This document shows positions 6,976 to 15,567 of a DNA stretch of 29,632 nucleotides, piece after piece. Source of the stretch: Proteiniphilum sp. UBA1403 (GTDB taxonomy: Bacteria > Bacteroidota > Bacteroidia > Bacteroidales > Dysgonomonadaceae). The notes beneath the pieces were generated by a model that worked only from the letters and a program-made list of their open reading frames with translations, had not been told where the DNA came from and searched no databases. The position numbers and the translations under genes were made by a program. The stretch's first letter is position 1, and each line of letters begins with the position of its first letter. The stretch covers positions 1 to 29,632 of the forward strand of contig DBQD01000005.1 in NCBI GenBank assembly GCA_002305715.1. The letters run 5' to 3'.

Positions 6976-8316
6976 ATGGGCAAGAAGAAAGAAACAATAA
7001 GTCTCATAGATACATTTTCTGAATTCAATGAACTGAAAAACATCGATAAAGCGACGTTAATCAGTGTGCTCGAAGAGTCGTTCCGCAACGTCATCTCGAA
7101 AACAATTGGCACAGATGAGAATTACGACATCATCATCAACCCCGACAAGGGGGACTTGGAGATATGGCGTAATCGCACCATTGTGGAAGATAATCAACTC
7201 GAAGACCCTAACTTACAAATCACGCTCTCTGAAGCTTTGAAAATAGACGAAGACTTTGAGGTAGGTGAAGAGGTCACCGACGAGGTATCTCTTGAGCATT
7301 TTGGACGAAGAACAATTCTGAACCTACGTCAGACTCTAGCCTCTAAGATTTTGGAGTTGGAAAAAGACAACCTTTACAACAAGTATAAGGAAAAAGTGGG
7401 TGAGATTGTATCGGGTGAAGTATATCAGGTATGGAAAAAGGAACTGTTGTTACTAGATGACGAACACAATGAGTTAATTCTTCCCAAAACTGAACAGATA
7501 CCAAGTGATTTCTTCCGCAAAGGGGAGCATGCTCGTGCTGTAGTTGCAAGGGTAGAAAACAAAAATAACAATCCGCGTATTATTCTTTCACGTACATCTC
7601 CAGTTTTTCTGGAACGTTTATTCGAGCAGGAGATTCCTGAAATAGCTGACGGCCTTATCACAATAAAAGGAATTGCGCGCATTCCCGGAGAACGTGCTAA
7701 AGTAGCAGTGGAAGCTTATGACGATCGCATCGACCCGGTAGGTGCCTGTGTGGGTATGAAAGGATTCCGTATACATGGTATTGTACGAGAGCTTCGCAAC
7801 GAAAATATAGATGTGATTAATTTCACCAACAACACCTCACTTTTTATTCAACGTGCATTGAGTCCCGCAAGGATTAACTCAATTACCGTAAAGGAAGAGG
7901 AACGTCGTGCAGAAGTTTTCTTGAATCCAGAGGAGGTTTCCCTTGCTATAGGTAAGGGTGGTGCCAACATTAAACTGGCATCGATGCTTACCGGTTATAA
8001 CATTGAGGTATTCCGCGATATTGATGATGTGGATGAAGAAGATATTTACCTCGATGAATTCCGTGATGAAATTGACGGTTGGGTAATTGACCAATTGAAA
8101 AAGATTGGATGCTCTACAGCTAAAAATGTACTTGCCACAAGTAGAGAACGCCTAATTAGAGAAGCTGATTTGGAAGAAAGTACAGTAGATGAAATACTGG
8201 CCATCTTACGCCTCGAGTTTGAAGAGGATGATGAAAATAATATTGAGGAGCAAAACTATACTGAATCTGAGTTAAATCAACTGGAACAGGACGAGACAGA
8301 AGTGGAAGTAGAGTAA
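6976..8316 (+). CDS. nusA: Transcription termination/antitermination factor NusA
   Basis: The 446-residue protein carries, in order: the N-terminal RNA-polymerase-binding domain (about 1-130); an S1 domain starting near residue 138 (VGEIVSGEVYQVW); KH1 with the GMKG loop at 260-263; KH2 with GKGG at 326-329; and an acidic C-terminal tail rich in Glu/Asp after residue about 400. NusA binds RNA polymerase and nascent RNA and modulates pausing, intrinsic termination and antitermination. It lies 6 bp after rimP and 92 bp before infB, the classic operon. Because the operon leader contains a terminator hairpin, NusA may control its own synthesis (inference). No anomalies were seen in the conserved RNA-binding loops. 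Confidence 0.97.
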   Translation: MGKKKETISLIDTFSEFNELKNIDKATLISVLEESFRNVISKTIGTDENYDIIINPDKGDLEIWRNRTIVEDNQLEDPNLQITLSEALKIDEDFEVGEEVTDEVSLEHFGRRTILNLRQTLASKILELEKDNLYNKYKEKVGEIVSGEVYQVWKKELLLLDDEHNELILPKTEQIPSDFFRKGEHARAVVARVENKNNNPRIILSRTSPVFLERLFEQEIPEIADGLITIKGIARIPGERAKVAVEAYDDRIDPVGACVGMKGFRIHGIVRELRNENIDVINFTNNTSLFIQRALSPARINSITVKEEERRAEVFLNPEEVSLAIGKGGANIKLASMLTGYNIEVFRDIDDVDEEDIYLDEFRDEIDGWVIDQLKKIGCSTAKNVLATSRERLIREADLEESTVDEILAILRLEFEEDDENNIEEQNYTESELNQLEQDETEVEVE

Positions 8317-8327
8317 CCTTAGTAGAA

Positions 8328-8362
8328 AAAGGAGGTGAATAATCACTCCTAATCTGCAATAA
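8328..8362 (+). other. Extended Shine-Dalgarno-like sequence in a hairpin between nusA and infB
   Basis: AAAGGAGGTGA (8328-8338) is complementary to the 3' end of 16S rRNA but has no ATG nearby. The only adjacent start is GTG at 8335, which opens a five-codon frame (to TAA). AGGAGGTGA can pair with TCACTCCT about 4 nt later, apart from one bulged G. The infB ATG is about 70 nt downstream. Role unknown; could be chance. Confidence 0.35.
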
Positions 8363-8408
8363 CAGACTGTTCACAACCATATAAAGAGAGAAAAGGATAA
8401 ACGAGTAT

Positions 8409-11400
8409 ATGCCTATCAGACTAATTAAAGTATCGAAAAATTTAAATGTAGGGATCAACAGCCTTGTTGAATTTCTACACAAGAAAGGTATCGAAATAGA
8501 AGCAAATCCTAACGCCAAAATAGAGGATGAACAGTACGATATACTGATCGCTGAATTCGGAAAAGATAAGAATATTCGGCGAGAAGCTACCGAAACGAGG
8601 GAGAAGTTGCACCGTCGTGATGAAAAAAGAGAAACGGTAGCGATTGAAGGCTATGAATTGCCCGAAGAGTCTTCCAAGAAAAAGGTTGAAAAAGATTTTA
8701 TTGAACCTGAAATTCCCAGGGAGTTGAAACCACGTTTCAATATAGTGGGTACAATTGATTTGGATAATCTTAACAAGAAAAAAAGCGATCCAAAACTGGA
8801 AGAAACTGTTAAAGAGGTCGCTCAAGATGCACCAATTGCTCCCGAACCTCAGATTGTTCCAGAGACAGCAATTGTTCCAGAATCAGAGATTGTTCCAGAA
8901 CCATCTATCGAAAAGGAACCGATCGACACCACACCATCACCGCAGTCATCACAAACACATGAGATTTCACCAGAACCGGTTTCAGAGAAGGAGTCACCGT
9001 TTGTCAAAGAAGATGAAAGTACTGTTATACCTTTAAAAGAAAAGGAAGTAAGTTCGGCCCCAACGTCTGTGGATGAAAAACTGACAATGAGTCAAATCGA
9101 TTCAGAAATCACAAAAACAGAAGATCGGACTCCCATTGATAATATAGAGACAACACCTGCATCAGAGGAAATCAACGAAGATAAACCAGAGGAGATTATT
9201 GAAAGGACCGATGAATCCACCTCTGATAATGTGTTCCGATTAAATGTTAACAAAATTGAGTCAAATATTGTGGTTAAGGGATCAATTGATCTTAATGCCA
9301 TAAACGACCGTACTCGCCCACCCCGCAAATCAAGGGCACAACGTAAAAAAGAACGTCTGGAACGCGAGCAGAAAGCCATTGACGGCAAGAAACTGAAGGA
9401 TGAAAAAGTGAAACTTTTGAAGAAAGAAGCCATCGAAGAAAAGAAAAAGCCGGCCATTGCAGATGCTGACGACGACAATAAGAAGAAAAAACGTACACGC
9501 ATACGTACCGCTAAGGTAAATATCGACAAGCCGGGAGTCGTAAGCCAGTCTCCCCGCACTGACAGGAAACCTTCACTCAGAAAGCCAATTAAGGCCGCAG
9601 TGAGTGAGGAAGATGTACAGAAACAGATCAAGGAAACACTTGCTCGCCTTACTGAAAAGAGAGGTAAAAAGGGAGGTGCTAAATACCGTAGAGAAAAGAG
9701 GGAAGCAAGTGCTCATCGTCATCAGGAGGAACTAAAACAACAGGAAAGAGAAAGTCGCATATTGCTGCTTACTGAGTTTGTGACAGCAAACGACTTGGCG
9801 AATATGATGGATGTACCTGTAACAAATGTTATTTCAACCTGTATGAGTCTGGGTGTAATGGTTGCAATTAACCAGCGTCTAGATGCTGAAACAATCAATA
9901 TTGTTGCAGAAGAGTATGGCTTCAAGACTCAGTACGTAAGTGCCGATGTAATTGAAGCTATCAAAGAAGATGAAGATGATCCAGAAGATTTGATACCACG
10001 TCCTCCTATTGTAACTGTGATGGGACACGTGGATCATGGAAAGACCTCTTTGCTCGATAGTATCCGCAGTTCAAATGTTATTGCTGGTGAGGCAGGAGGT
10101 ATCACACAACATATTGGGGCCTACAACGTAACATTGGATGATGGTAGAAAGATCACCTTCCTTGACACACCAGGCCACGAAGCTTTTACCGCCATGCGTG
10201 CCCGTGGAGCCAAGGTGACTGACGTAGCTATCATAATTGTAGCTGCCGATGACAATGTAATGCCACAAACTGTGGAAGCTATCAACCATGCTGGTGCTGC
10301 TGGAGTCCCCATCGTTTTTGCCATCAACAAGATAGACAAACCGGGAGCTAATCCTGAAAAGATAAAAGAGCGCCTTGCTGAGATGAACTACTTGGTGGAA
10401 GACTGGGGAGGTAAGTATCAATCGCAAGATATTTCCGCAAAAAAGGGAATAGGTATTAAGGAGTTGCTGGAAAAAGTTCTTCTTGAAGCCGAACTCCTCG
10501 AATTGAAAGCCAACCCTAACCGTAGAGCATCTGGTTCAATTATTGAATCGGAACTCGACAAAGGTCGTGGTTATGTATCTACTGTATTGGTTGAGAATGG
10601 CACCCTACGCCAAGGAGATATTGTACTTGCCGGTTCATACTTTGGCCGTGTGAAGGCAATGTTCAATGAGCGAAACCAACGCATTAGTGAAGCTGGTCCT
10701 GCTGAACCTGCTCTGATACTGGGTCTCAATGGCGCACCACAGGCCGGTGACACATTTAACGTAATGGAGAATGAACAGGATGCTCGATCAATAGCTAACC
10801 GTAGAGAGCAATTACAACGTGAACAGTCGTTACGTACACAGAAAATGCTTACCCTTGATGATATTGGCCGAAGAATTGCTATTGGAAACTTCCAACAGTT
10901 AAATATCATTGTGAAGGGAGACGTAGACGGTTCTGTGGAAGCTCTTTCTGACGCACTGATTCGACTCTCTACCGAAGAGATCCAAGTAAATGTGATTCAC
11001 AAAGCAGTGGGACAGATATCAGAATCAGACGTTACACTTGCCGCCGCATCTGACGCAATTATAGTCGGTTTCCAGGTACGTCCATCTTTGGGTGCGCGCA
11101 AGGAAGCCGAGAAAGAAGGAGTAGATATTCGCCTTTACTCAATCATTTATGATGCAATTGAAGAGGTTAAAGCGGCTATGGAAGGTATGCTCTCTCCCGA
11201 TATCAAAGAAGAAATCACGGGCAACGTGGAGGTACTCGACGTATTCAAGATCACAAAAGTGGGTACTGTTGCCGGTTCTATGGTTCGCGATGGAAAGATC
11301 AAACGTGCCAGTCGCATTCGTTTGATACGAGATGGTATTGTTATCTTCACAGGAGAATTAGATTCGCTCAAACGATTCAAAGAAGATGTGAAAGAGGTTA

Positions 11401-11504
11401 CGGCAGGGTACGAATGTGGTATCACCATCCGCAACTTCAACGACATCAAGGTGGGAGATATAATTGAATCCTACGAAGAAATCGAAATAAAGAAAACCTT
11501 GTAG
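8409..11504 (+). CDS. infB: Translation initiation factor IF-2
   Basis: This 1031-residue GTPase brings initiator tRNA to the 30S subunit. The N-terminus (MPIRLIKVSKNLNVGINSLV) is the IF2N-like domain typical of Bacteroidetes. It is followed by about 400 residues of charged low-complexity linker, with short Pro-Glu repeats near 145-167 and Lys/Arg-rich stretches around 310-390. A second IF2N-type domain follows near 455-510. The GTPase has GHVDHGKT at 539-546, DTPGHEAF starting at D586 and NKID at 640-643. The C-terminal half carries domains II to IV, ending at the initiator-tRNA-binding domain. The length is usual for this phylum, whose IF-2 linker is long. It is the third gene of rimP-nusA-infB. 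The first ATG at 8409 gives the expected N-terminus. Confidence 0.97.
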   Translation: MPIRLIKVSKNLNVGINSLVEFLHKKGIEIEANPNAKIEDEQYDILIAEFGKDKNIRREATETREKLHRRDEKRETVAIEGYELPEESSKKKVEKDFIEPEIPRELKPRFNIVGTIDLDNLNKKKSDPKLEETVKEVAQDAPIAPEPQIVPETAIVPESEIVPEPSIEKEPIDTTPSPQSSQTHEISPEPVSEKESPFVKEDESTVIPLKEKEVSSAPTSVDEKLTMSQIDSEITKTEDRTPIDNIETTPASEEINEDKPEEIIERTDESTSDNVFRLNVNKIESNIVVKGSIDLNAINDRTRPPRKSRAQRKKERLEREQKAIDGKKLKDEKVKLLKKEAIEEKKKPAIADADDDNKKKKRTRIRTAKVNIDKPGVVSQSPRTDRKPSLRKPIKAAVSEEDVQKQIKETLARLTEKRGKKGGAKYRREKREASAHRHQEELKQQERESRILLLTEFVTANDLANMMDVPVTNVISTCMSLGVMVAINQRLDAETINIVAEEYGFKTQYVSADVIEAIKEDEDDPEDLIPRPPIVTVMGHVDHGKTSLLDSIRSSNVIAGEAGGITQHIGAYNVTLDDGRKITFLDTPGHEAFTAMRARGAKVTDVAIIIVAADDNVMPQTVEAINHAGAAGVPIVFAINKIDKPGANPEKIKERLAEMNYLVEDWGGKYQSQDISAKKGIGIKELLEKVLLEAELLELKANPNRRASGSIIESELDKGRGYVSTVLVENGTLRQGDIVLAGSYFGRVKAMFNERNQRISEAGPAEPALILGLNGAPQAGDTFNVMENEQDARSIANRREQLQREQSLRTQKMLTLDDIGRRIAIGNFQQLNIIVKGDVDGSVEALSDALIRLSTEEIQVNVIHKAVGQISESDVTLAAASDAIIVGFQVRPSLGARKEAEKEGVDIRLYSIIYDAIEEVKAAMEGMLSPDIKEEITGNVEVLDVFKITKVGTVAGSMVRDGKIKRASRIRLIRDGIVIFTGELDSLKRFKEDVKEVTAGYECGITIRNFNDIKVGDIIESYEEIEIKKTL
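8841..8909 (+). repeat. 18-bp tandem repeats inside the infB linker
   Basis: Three and a half copies of an in-frame 18-bp unit encode PEPQIV, PETAIV, PESEIV, PEPSI (residues 145-167 of IF-2). Units share the CCAGAA...ATTGTT pattern with substitutions. Likely slippage-derived variation in a disordered linker. Confidence 0.85.
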
Positions 11505-11529
11505 GACTGCCCGCCTACTCAAAAACAAT

Positions 11530-11551
11530 CCCTTGATAACGGGATTAAGGG
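11530..11551 (+). terminator. Weak hairpin after infB
   Basis: CCCTTGAT (11530-11537) pairs with ATTAAGGG (11544-11551) over 8 bp including one G-U, with a 6-nt loop, 26 bp after the infB stop. The downstream sequence has only a short T run, so termination would be inefficient. It may instead be a processing or stabilising stem. Confidence 0.35.
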
Positions 11552-11599
11552 CAAATTTGTAAACCAGTTGACATTGTTATTTTAATTCCTACCCTGACA

Positions 11600-11640
11600 G
11601 CGGCCGCACCCGCTCTTAACTTAATAGCAGATGCGGCCGC
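11600..11640. repeat. Two identical GCGGCCGC palindromes in the infB-ompH gap
   Basis: GCGGCCGC occurs at 11600-11607 and again at 11633-11640, 25 bp apart. The second sits in a 10-bp palindrome TGCGGCCGCA. Each unit is self-complementary, so the pair can also form a single GC-rich stem. The surroundings are AT-rich. Function unknown. The 207-bp gap 11505-11711 holds this pair, the weak hairpin after infB and no gene. Confidence 0.7.
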
Positions 11641-11714
11641 AACACACAGGGATGGATGTTTTCACCAACGGGGAACTAGTGATACAATAATTTTAAGAAG
11701 TTCCATTAAATTTG

Positions 11715-12245
11715 ATGATTATGATAAAGAAACTCATTATTACCTTTGGCCTTTTTATTTTGTTGACGGTTACTCAAGCTTTTTCTCAATCAGCAGCACC
11801 GGTAACTGTAGCATTTGTGAATAGTGCTGAATTACTGGAACTCTATCCGGAAAAAGCAGCCGCAGCACAGCAACTGCTTGCTTTAAGCGACAATTACAAA
11901 AAAGAACTGGAGTTGATGCAAAACGAATATAACAAGAAATACTCCGATTACATCACCTATCAATCATCGTTAGCTGAAAATATTAAGCTCCGTCGTATGC
12001 AAGAACTTACAGAGCTGGAAAACAGAATCCAGCAGTTCATGGAGTTAGCACAGAAAGATATAGAGAATCAAGAAAAAATTCTTTTGGAGCCGCTTAAACA
12101 AAAAATTAAGGAAGCAATTTATGCAGTAGGTATTGAGAACAATTATACCGTTATATATGACCTTTCTAATCCTGGTATTGCTTTCGTGTCGCCTTCTGCA
12201 GTCGATGCAAATCCTTATGTAAAAGAGAAACTAGGCATTCGTTAA
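11715..12245 (+). CDS. ompH: OmpH/Skp family periplasmic chaperone
   Basis: About 176 residues with an N-terminal signal peptide (MIMIKKLIITFGLFILLTV..., cleavage probably after AFS). The mature part fits Skp/OmpH: a first strand (VTVAFVNSAELLELYPE), a long charged coiled-coil helical region (about 45-130) forming the tentacles, and a closing strand region NYTVIYDLSNPGIAFVSPS. Skp-like proteins hold unfolded outer-membrane proteins in the periplasm. The start is ATG at 11715 or the in-frame ATG at 11721; MIKKL from the latter looks equally natural. The murI gene begins 12 bp after the stop. In Bacteroidetes ompH genes often stand with bamA and murI; only one copy and no bamA is present here. 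Confidence 0.9.
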   Translation: MIMIKKLIITFGLFILLTVTQAFSQSAAPVTVAFVNSAELLELYPEKAAAAQQLLALSDNYKKELELMQNEYNKKYSDYITYQSSLAENIKLRRMQELTELENRIQQFMELAQKDIENQEKILLEPLKQKIKEAIYAVGIENNYTVIYDLSNPGIAFVSPSAVDANPYVKEKLGIR

Positions 12246-12257
12246 AAAACTTTTGCC

Positions 12258-13112
12258 GTGAAGAAAGAACATTCTGTCTCAAAAGCAGGTGCAATTGGCA
12301 TATTCGATTCGGGGTATGGTGGACTTACTGTACTATCCGAAATTAAGCAGTTGATGCCTGAATTTGACTACATTTATCTTGGCGACAATGCCCGCGCACC
12401 CTATGGCAGCCGCTCTTTTGATACAGTTTACTCATTTACACTAGAGGCAGTTGAATGGTTCTTTACACGAGGGTGCAATTTGGTAATTCTAGCTTGTAAT
12501 ACAGCTTCGGCAAAAGCATTACGATCTATTCAACAAATTAATCTACCCAACATTGATCCCAATAAAAGGGTCCTCGGAGTTATTCGCCCTACCGTGGAAA
12601 GCCTATCGGGATTATCAAAGACAAGCCATATTGGTGTATTGGGAACAGAGGGTACGATACAGTCTCAATCATACGAAATAGAAATCAATAAACTCCACCC
12701 TTCTCTCCATGTCACAAGTGAAGCTTGTCCCATGTGGGTACCATTGGTAGAGAATAGAGAGTTCGACAAACCGGGTGCTGATTATTTTGTAAAACAACAT
12801 ATCGACCGCATTTTGGACAAAGATCCGCATATCGATACGCTCATTTTGGGATGCACACATTATCCGTTGTTGTTGCCCGTCATTAACAAGTATGTTCCAT
12901 CTCACATGAACGTGATATCTCAAGGTAGTTTTGTTGCCGAGAGCCTTAAAGATTATCTGAGACGCCATCCTGAAATGGCTGAACGATGTTCAAAAAAAGG
13001 TACATTACAGTATTTTACCACAGAATCGCCAGAAAAATTCAAACAACACGCATCACTCTTCCTTCATGAAGATGTAGATGCCGAAAGAACAACTCTCACA
13101 AGAAAACTATGA
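12258..13112 (+). CDS. murI: Glutamate racemase
   Basis: The 284-residue enzyme converts L-Glu to D-Glu for peptidoglycan. It has the family blocks GIFDSGYGGLTV (14-25), YLGDNARAPYG (40-50), the first catalytic cysteine C80 in LACNTASA and the second, C199, in LGCTHYPLL. It is cytoplasmic. The start is GTG at 12258, giving MKKEHSVSKAGAIGIFDSG; no closer ATG keeps the DSGYGG strand intact. The stop overlaps the next gene by 4 bp (ATGA), so murI and the CvpA-like gene are coupled. Together with murF-alr at the left of the window, three enzymes of D-amino acid and peptidoglycan precursor supply lie within 13 kb. Confidence 0.96.
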   Translation: MKKEHSVSKAGAIGIFDSGYGGLTVLSEIKQLMPEFDYIYLGDNARAPYGSRSFDTVYSFTLEAVEWFFTRGCNLVILACNTASAKALRSIQQINLPNIDPNKRVLGVIRPTVESLSGLSKTSHIGVLGTEGTIQSQSYEIEINKLHPSLHVTSEACPMWVPLVENREFDKPGADYFVKQHIDRILDKDPHIDTLILGCTHYPLLLPVINKYVPSHMNVISQGSFVAESLKDYLRRHPEMAERCSKKGTLQYFTTESPEKFKQHASLFLHEDVDAERTTLTRKL

Positions 13113-13720
13113 ACTGGTTCGACCTACTTGTTGGCATACTGCTGTTGATGGCATTTATTAACGGTTACCGCAAGGGGCTTATCATTCAGCTCGTCGGACT
13201 GGTAAGCATTTTGTTGGCAGCAATCTATGGCGGGAAGATTGCAGAAAGAATCCTTCCGGTAATAAGCAATCTAACAGACATTTCTCCAACAATAGCAAGA
13301 TTTATCGCATTTTTTGTAGCATTTGCTAGTATCGCTATCATTCTTTCATTAATAGGCAGAGTGATAGAGAAGTTTGTGGATGTAGTGCTTCTTAGTTTCA
13401 TCAACCGAATATTAGGTAGCGTAATTGCTTTGGGAACGATGATGGTGTTTTTGAGCATCATCCTTAACTTAATACTTCTATTAGATAATGATGAGGTAGT
13501 TATCAGCCAGAAAGTAAGGCAAGAATCTTTCTTTTATGAACGGGTTGAAGCAGTCATACCTGCCATCATACCCTACTTGAAAAAAGAATTATGGGAGGAT
13601 TATATTCCACACCCTTACCGCAAGGATCTCGAAAAGAAAACTGACAGCACAGATTTTTATTTGCCAACAAGTGTGGTCATCGATTCTATATATCAACAAC
13701 AACATTTCAACGTAGACTAA
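13109..13720 (+). CDS. CvpA family membrane protein
   Basis: 203 residues with the CvpA-type start (MNWFDLLVGILLLMAFINGYRKGLIIQLVGLVSI, hydrophobic with the GYRKGL turn) and about four transmembrane segments within residues 1-130. The C-terminal tail of about 70 residues is charged and presumably cytoplasmic. CvpA in E. coli is needed for colicin V production; in other bacteria the family is linked to envelope stress and bile or acid tolerance, but the molecular function is unresolved. It overlaps murI by 4 bp and the next gene psd by 1 bp (TAATG), so it is inside an operon. In other Bacteroidetes I recall this gene type following infB directly. Confidence 0.88.
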   Translation: MNWFDLLVGILLLMAFINGYRKGLIIQLVGLVSILLAAIYGGKIAERILPVISNLTDISPTIARFIAFFVAFASIAIILSLIGRVIEKFVDVVLLSFINRILGSVIALGTMMVFLSIILNLILLLDNDEVVISQKVRQESFFYERVEAVIPAIIPYLKKELWEDYIPHPYRKDLEKKTDSTDFYLPTSVVIDSIYQQQHFNVD

Positions 13721-14400
13721 TGATAAAAAAATTCAAAGTTCACAAAGAGGGAAAAACACCCTTAACCAGAATTTTCGCTGTACTATTACTCATAAATTTG
13801 ATCAACTTCATCTTTCTTACCGATACCTGCTTCACGACCATTTTCTTTTTCACTTCGGTATTGGTATTTGGGTTGACACTCAACTTCTACAGAAGCCCAG
13901 ACCGCACCTATAAGGGAGATCTCCATGGATTGGTGAATGCTCCAACTGACGGACGAATTGTCACTATCGAAAAGGTTCTTGAGAATGAATTTCTACATGA
14001 CGAACGCATTAAGATCTCAATTTTCATGTCGTTGTTCAACGCACATGCAAATTGGGTTCCTGTAACCGGAAAGGTTATACACCAATCGCATGTTGATGGC
14101 AACTTTCATGCTGCTTTCTTGCCCAAATCAAGTACAGAGAATGAACATTCCAACATTCTGATTGAAACTCCTGAGTATGGCACGATCCTTACAAAACAGA
14201 TTGCAGGAGCTATGGCTCGACGTATCATCACGTATATAAAAGAGGGTCAAGATGTCCATATTGGTTCACCGCTGGGTTTTATCAAACTTGGCTCCCGAAT
14301 GGATATTTATCTACCTTTAGATAGCGAGGTTATGGTTGAAATTGGAGAAGAAGTGCGAGCTAACGTTACATTTCTGGCACGTCTGAACAAGCTTACTTAA
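13720..14400 (+). CDS. psd: Phosphatidylserine decarboxylase proenzyme
   Basis: At 226 residues this is the short (type A) form of phosphatidylserine decarboxylase, which makes phosphatidylethanolamine. Hydrophobic segments span about 18-52. The core NAPTDGRIV (73-81) and IFMSLFNAHANWVPVTG (101-117) match the family, with H109 in the conserved NAHANW/NVHVNR position. The self-cleavage site is LGS at 190-192, where S192 becomes the pyruvoyl group, followed by RMDIYLP. It should sit on the inner membrane. Its ATG overlaps the stop of the CvpA-like gene (TAATG), and phosphatidylserine synthase follows after about 100 bp, which supports the pathway assignment. Confidence 0.95.
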   Translation: MIKKFKVHKEGKTPLTRIFAVLLLINLINFIFLTDTCFTTIFFFTSVLVFGLTLNFYRSPDRTYKGDLHGLVNAPTDGRIVTIEKVLENEFLHDERIKISIFMSLFNAHANWVPVTGKVIHQSHVDGNFHAAFLPKSSTENEHSNILIETPEYGTILTKQIAGAMARRIITYIKEGQDVHIGSPLGFIKLGSRMDIYLPLDSEVMVEIGEEVRANVTFLARLNKLT

Positions 14401-14502
14401 TAGAAATATTGTATCACCCCTACTATCAATTAGAGGTAGCTTTATACATAACAAAGTGTTCTATTAATGACAAAATAGGATCCTAAAAACAATTAATCAT
14501 TT

Positions 14503-15204
14503 ATGCGGAAACATATACCCAACATTATTACACTGGCCAACCTATTTTCAGGATGTATTGCAATTGTCATGGCCTTTGAAGGGAATTTCCCCGTAGCAGT
14601 ACTTTGGGTGATTCTAGCTGCGCTCTTTGATTTTCTTGATGGGTTCTTTGCCCGTTTATTAAAAGCATATTCAGCCATCGGGAAGGAACTCGACTCTTTA
14701 TGTGATGTTGTCAGTTTTGGTGTAGCCCCTGCAGCAGCACTTTTCGTTTTGTTACGCGATTATACGCTCTATCCCGCAATCATAGAACCACTTCAAACTT
14801 ACGTTCCCTATTTGGCCTTTTTTATTCCACTATTCTCTGTATTGCGATTGGCTAAATTCAATATTGATGAACGACAGACAACATCTTTCATTGGCTTACC
14901 CACACCTGCGAATGGCCTTTTCTGGATTAGCTATTGCGTTGCTGTCTTCAGTTTAGCCAGCAGCTGCATTTTAGTTTTACCAGTAACTTTTATTCTAATT
15001 GTCTTACTTTCATTATTGATGGTATCTGAAATACCAATGTTCTCCCTGAAACTTAAAAAAATCAGTTGGAAGGGATTCGAAAGACAATGGATTTTAGTCG
15101 TTATAATCATAACACTGATAGCTTTATATGGCATAGCTGGAATTGCATGGGGTATGCTTTGTTACATTCTTCTCTCTCTAACGACTCCCTCTGAAAAGCG
15201 TTAA
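14503..15204 (+). CDS. pssA: CDP-diacylglycerol-serine O-phosphatidyltransferase
   Basis: 233 residues with about six to eight membrane segments. The CDP-alcohol phosphatidyltransferase signature D-G-x2-A-R-x8-G-x3-D-x3-D is complete: D46 G47, A50 R51, G60, D64, D68. The N-terminus (MRKHIPNIITLANLFSGCIAI) is typical of the integral membrane PssA type. It joins serine to CDP-diacylglycerol to make phosphatidylserine, which the upstream psd product decarboxylates to PE. The 102-bp gap after psd holds no clear promoter or terminator. Serine is also a likely precursor for the lipid enzymes encoded downstream, so this operon probably draws on one serine pool. Confidence 0.95.
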   Translation: MRKHIPNIITLANLFSGCIAIVMAFEGNFPVAVLWVILAALFDFLDGFFARLLKAYSAIGKELDSLCDVVSFGVAPAAALFVLLRDYTLYPAIIEPLQTYVPYLAFFIPLFSVLRLAKFNIDERQTTSFIGLPTPANGLFWISYCVAVFSLASSCILVLPVTFILIVLLSLLMVSEIPMFSLKLKKISWKGFERQWILVVIIITLIALYGIAGIAWGMLCYILLSLTTPSEKR

Positions 15205-15275
15205 AATTTACAAACTTCTCCCGAGGATCATCCAATTCATTGTATCTTTACTGCTACTAATTTGAAATACAGCAT

Positions 15276-15518
15276 ATGACATATTTATTTAAGTTTCTTC
15301 TCATTTTTACGTTCGTTTACCTGGTATTAAAATCATTTGTCCGTTTTTTAACAGGGAAGAGAAGAAGGCAACCCCCTCCTCGTCAACAGCAACACTCATA
15401 CACTAGACAACCTGAAAAACAAGAAGATCGCATTATTGAATATCAGAAAAAAAACTTTGAACATAGCGATGTGGAGGATGTAGAATTTGTGGAAATTAAA
15501 AAAAAGGACAACGAATAA
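15276..15518 (+). CDS. DUF4834 family small membrane protein
   Basis: An 80-residue protein with a single N-terminal membrane helix (about residues 3-25), then a basic patch GKRRRQPPPRQQQ and an acidic charged tail (EDVEFVEIKKKDNE). I recognise it as a DUF4834-type protein, found in Bacteroidetes and often beside pssA. It is probably an inner-membrane anchor with a cytoplasmic tail (positive-inside rule). Function unknown; its place between the phosphatidylserine synthase and the amino-lipid enzymes suggests a partner or regulator of lipid synthesis. The 71 bp before it has a weak promoter-like TATCTTTA but no match to the consensus. Confidence 0.75.
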   Translation: MTYLFKFLLIFTFVYLVLKSFVRFLTGKRRRQPPPRQQQHSYTRQPEKQEDRIIEYQKKNFEHSDVEDVEFVEIKKKDNE

Positions 15519-15567
15519 TAGGCATCTTTGCCATCATAGGATTAAGTAAAAACTAAATGTATTGATC

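Noticed and set aside
9092..9631. 179-residue antisense frame inside infB
   Set aside because: Ser/Phe-rich product mirrors the Lys/Glu-rich linker of IF-2; a shadow of the real gene.
11600..11680. Possible cloning-vector remnant (two NotI sites plus an ACTAGT nearby)
   Set aside because: The bases between and around the sites do not match polylinker sequence that I know, and flanking genes are continuous and natural; reads would be needed to exclude it fully.
14401..14502. Promoter or RNA gene between psd and pssA
   Set aside because: Only a short CTAC/GTAG repeat and AT-rich sequence; no consensus promoter, terminator or tRNA-like fold seen.
15562..15567. Upstream TTG start for the alpha-oxoamine synthase
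   Set aside because: ATG at 15568 gives a natural N-terminus (MTDIFERL); the two extra codons add nothing.
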